Positions 60,747 to 64,000 of a DNA stretch of 64,000 bases are shown here, piece by piece. Location of the stretch: NCBI GenBank assembly GCA_028023455.1, contig JAQFVV010006451.1, positions 791,501 to 855,500 of the forward strand, given 5' to 3'. The notes under the pieces are model-generated. The model was not told the origin of the DNA. It saw only the letters and a list, made by a program, of their open reading frames with translations, and searched no databases. The translations under genes and the position numbers were made by a program. The stretch is from Epiperipatus broadwayi. Lineage: Eukaryota > Onychophora > Udeonychophora > Euonychophora > Peripatidae. Each line of letters starts with the position of its first letter. Position 1 is the first letter of the stretch.

Positions 60747-60790
60747 CTAAAAACCAGATGAGAACAGGTGAGAAACAGGTAAAATTTTAG
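60747..60790 (+). ncRNA. Possible hammerhead remnant downstream of PLE scrap
   Basis: CTAAAA/TTTTAG could form stem I; core reads CAGATGA, then a poor stem II, GAAA (60772-60775), C-AG-G-T-A as minimal stem III and cleavage site. Supports a hammerhead at the 3' end of this PLE too, but decay is heavy. Confidence 0.3.
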
Positions 60791-60799
60791 TGTTATAAT

Positions 60800-61640
60800 A
60801 CTAAGCAGCAATACGCAAAGATGAATCCAAACGTAGTAATTCATACACACACATGTATATATATGATATACTTATTTTAATTAAAAAATATAAATTATGC
60901 ACATTAATTCTATTATTGACCGATCTTCAGATTTATAACTTAAAATGGACTCATTATAATTTTTAATTTATATGTTTTGCAATAGCTATAATTATTAAAT
61001 ATATATATATATGAATTTCTCACATTTAACATGTGATTTAGGAACAGTAATTCACTCCACGTGTCTACTGCCAGATCTATACATTATAAGATTGAATAAT
61101 CCATGACATTAGATTCCATATTATATCTTCGTGTCTCAATGAAGTTTTTGAAATTGATGGCGCACTTTGATGCAACATCGTTTGCTTAAGTAGAGAGTTT
61201 TTGGAAAAAGGAACTAAATAATTACATTGCTGTATTAAGGACATAGCATGTTATAATCAATTACTAATAAATTGTATTGCTTGGTCATAGAAACTCTGAT
61301 GTCTAGTTGTTTCATTATGCCTTTAGTTGAAAACTAATAACCTTTTGTTATAGTTTGGAGTTTTTAATTAGTAACTATTTACTAGTTAGTTTATACTTAG
61401 AAATCCAAATTCTAAAGATATATTTTATAATTTTTAAAATACCCAAGCAAATTTTATATAATATGTAGAAAAAGAAATATGATTTTTGATTCAAAAGTTA
61501 TTTTATTTCAAATAAGTTATAACACCAATAAAAATTAAATATTGACCAAATAAAAAAAGAAATCAAAGCCACTTTTAAGGATATCATGTATGTGTAAATA
61601 AATATAAAATAAATCACCATTAGAATTTTGATCTAACAGG
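60800..61640. other. No recognised feature
   Basis: Nothing supportable. Confidence 0.55.
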
Positions 61641-61649
61641 AGAAAACGC

Positions 61650-61815
61650 TCCATAAAGTAGCGCCATTCAGTGCAAGCCACAGTAATCAATGGATGCCAG
61701 AAGGTTTGTACAAAAAATTTCTACCTAGTATCCACTCATACAATATCACCAGACTAGTTTTTACCTCATGGCTTTTGTCAATGAGGAGCCTTGGATCTGA
61801 GAGAATTGCACATAG
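61650..61815 (-). repeat. Family D repeat copy
   Basis: Shares CAGTGCAAGC, AGTAATCAATGGATGCCAGA, ACCTAGTATCCACTCAT, CAGACTAGTTTTTA and GAGCCTTGGATCTGAGA with the 21.2 kb copy; same orientation. Confidence 0.82.
61746..61785 (-). ncRNA. Hammerhead layout, family D, decayed
   Basis: Minus strand: CCTCA-TTGACAA-AAGCC-loop-AAAA-CTAGTC-TGGTG. Stem I is good (CCTCA/TGGTG with wobble), CTAGTC intact; GAAA and core damaged. Confidence 0.45.
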
Positions 61816-61819
61816 GATT

Positions 61820-63070
61820 CTATGCATGTAATTTTTAGGAGTTTAATATATTAATACAAAAGACAATTAAATTTACAGTTATCATTTAAAAAATTTGAAG
61901 AAATATGAGCTTCAATCATTGGATGTAATGCAATTATTACTAAGGCTGACATTCATTAAAAAAATTGACAAATCTCTTTTTAGTGTACATATACTTCAGA
62001 AACAGCTGCTAACAATCAATGCAAATATAAAAACCACCTGGCTTATATTAATATTATAATAGTGACCAGATCTTGAATATTTAATGCTTTGATATTTAGT
62101 TACTAATCATTACATGTTAACATGAATATGGAGGTATTGTATCTGTCCAGTTGTAGCAAAAAATGTATTCTGCACAATTATAGGAGCTGACATCTTTTTA
62201 AATTTATTGACATCAAGGTGTGTTAACCCTATTTATTAGTTATAGCAATTTGTAATTATACATGCCCTTATTTATTCCAGAGCTAATAAGAATGGGAATC
62301 AATTTCAATGTTTAAAAATATCTCATGATGTAGAATTAGTGTATTGGATTTATGACTGTAATTGAAGTTCTAATCAAAATAAAAAATAGAAAGGGTTTTT
62401 AGATAATAGAGAAGTTTTAAGCAGGTGTAAGTCTTTCTATAATAGCTGTGCCAATTATTAATTGAATTACTCTTTCAATATTAGTCAGCATAATTGTATC
62501 TCATTATTCTTAGCATAAAAGTCAATGGTTCCAGAGCAATCAATTTAGATTTTTTTTTGCTTGCTTATTATAAAATGCCGATAGGTGTGATTGGTCATGC
62601 TCTGGCTTGTTTACGTTAGTTCATATAAGTGACAGATTCAAACTCCAACTGAAAAACATTACACTTTTATCATGAATACAACTATAGTCTAATGTGATTG
62701 AGTATACTGGTAAAGAATCACATCTAAGGTCTTTAGATTGTTGAATTGTTTTTTTGTTCAAACTGTCTCATTGATACCTGAATTCCACAACACTTCTCAA
62801 CCAACTAATGTTATTATATGCAACATTTCACCTTTGTGCATGAAAAATATTTCCACTTCTTATGCAGTGATGCATAAATATATGTAATACCATATACACT
62901 TTTACTAAACACTTTACAATGTAATCTATAAAATAGAAATTATTTATAAGAAATAAATTTTATTATATAGACTGCAATGTAAAGTGTTCAATGGAGGTGC
63001 GTATTAAAATTATATGACTTCCAAAGTAACTGATTTCAATTAAATGCTAATGTACAAAATGTCATACTTA
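61820..63070. other. No recognised feature
   Basis: Nothing supportable. Confidence 0.55.
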
Positions 63071-63078
63071 CAATGTTG

Positions 63079-63208
63079 AACTCCATTGGTTTTTTTTTTT
63101 AAGTGTCATAGCATTGGCCGGGATGCGAACCTGCAACCCGGGCAACTGCCTGCAAGCGCAAGGCAGTCGTGCTGACCTCTCGACCACCAATGCAAGACAA
63201 CTCCATTG
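63079..63208 (-). mobile_element. tRNA-derived SINE, full length with TSD
   Basis: Minus strand: GTCTTGCATTGGTGGTCGAG, AGGTCAGCACGACTGCC, box B GGTTCGCATCC, CGGCCAATGCTATGACACTT, A-run. AACTCCATTG is repeated exactly at 63079-63088 and 63199-63208. Open plus frame 63114-63320 is its shadow. Confidence 0.92.
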
Positions 63209-63209
63209 T

Positions 63210-64000
63210 TATCTTAAGATCTTACATTTTTTAAATTATTTTCTAGGAACCAAATGGCTGATTAAGAACATCATTTTCATTCAACTGATCTCACTTTTTG
63301 TTCACTCTATCTTTTGTTAATAAGTCAACTGTTCTAAGAATGTTAACTGTACTGAAATGGGTTATTTCTCCTTCATGGTAGATAGAGCTCAGAATAATTG
63401 AGTGCAGTGGTAGTTAGATTCTGTAGCCAAATTTCAAGGATTGTTGACACCAGTTCCATCCCAAATCCCGCCCAATAAACCCTTTGATTATGTACGTGTC
63501 ATCATATTACAAAACCGAAGTGTAAGTTTGTTAATTTTACTTTTTTAATTTATCAAGTAAAAATATTACCTTTTATATTTTTGGATTACGAATAATTTAA
63601 CAATATATATATATATATAATCATTTTATATATACATACTTTAGTTTAGACTTTCTAAATGTAGAAGGAATTGCTTTTTAACATTCTTATTATAATCATT
63701 ATAAAGGGAAAAATTCTCAATAATCAATGAACTTTTTAAAAAAATTGGAATTTTTTTTTGCCTTAGTATCTTCCTCTTTTACAAACCAAATTCTGTTAAA
63801 ATACTTTCTCTTAAAAAACATATTTCTTACTTTTTTTACTTTAATTTTTTATATTAATACCAATTCTTTTCTCAATAGTTTCATCTTTTAAGAATAACAT
63901 ATAATATAGATTTTTTCCTTTAAAGTAATTTGCCTTTCTTTATAAAATAGAAACGTACATATGTGTGACTACGGATTACTTATGAAATAATATAAATCAA
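63210..64000. other. No recognised feature
   Basis: AT-rich with a short (TA)n at about 63603-63619. Confidence 0.55.

Overview
The window looks like a gene-poor, strongly AT-rich stretch of an animal genome, most likely an invertebrate. It has no prokaryotic-style long ORFs or operons and no convincing multi-exon host gene. Almost everything recognisable is transposable-element debris: Penelope-like elements (PLEs) with GIY-YIG endonuclease, RTE-clade LINEs with a (GAT)n tail, a tRNA-derived SINE family, a hAT transposon, a pogo/Tigger-like transposon, LTR-retroelement fragments, and very long microsatellites ((TAA)n, (TA)n, (GATA)n). This mix fits many invertebrates (arachnids, cnidarians, molluscs and others). 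I cannot name the species from the sequence alone.

Layout. 0-1.6 kb: degenerate retroelement gag, (TAA)n, a SINE with intact target-site duplication (TSD). 3.2-5.9 kb: an approximately 215-bp tandem repeat, a head-to-head PLE pair, and a hairpin repeat carrying a near-perfect hammerhead ribozyme motif. 9-18.3 kb: more copies of that hammerhead repeat, SINEs, a (GATA)n array of over 400 bp. 19.1-20.5 kb: pogo/Tigger remnant. 21-31.2 kb: SINEs, a young 5'-truncated RTE copy, a long PLE palindrome, and a nested PLE complex with reverse transcriptase (RT) and endonuclease remnants in both orientations. 32.3-35.1 kb: a complete but dead hAT element with both terminal inverted repeats and a decayed 8-bp TSD. 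36-43 kb: SINE, palindromes, poly-C, (TAA)n. 43.6-45.8 kb: an old RTE pseudogene. 47.5-48.6 kb: another head-to-head PLE pair. 48.7-53.4 kb: probable minus-strand LTR-element debris. 54.8-56.6 kb: two more palindromes with hammerhead layouts. 56.6-64 kb: mostly featureless, with a PLE scrap, a repeat and a SINE.

The unifying observation is that hammerhead ribozyme motifs, intact to badly decayed, occur in many copies and in several distinct sequence families. They sit at PLE 3' ends and inside short palindromic repeats. The PLE copies themselves recur as head-to-head inverted pairs. Association of PLEs with hammerheads is established knowledge; the density, the number of separate families in 64 kb, the repeated palindromic arrangement and one family with a non-consensus core are what deserve a second look.
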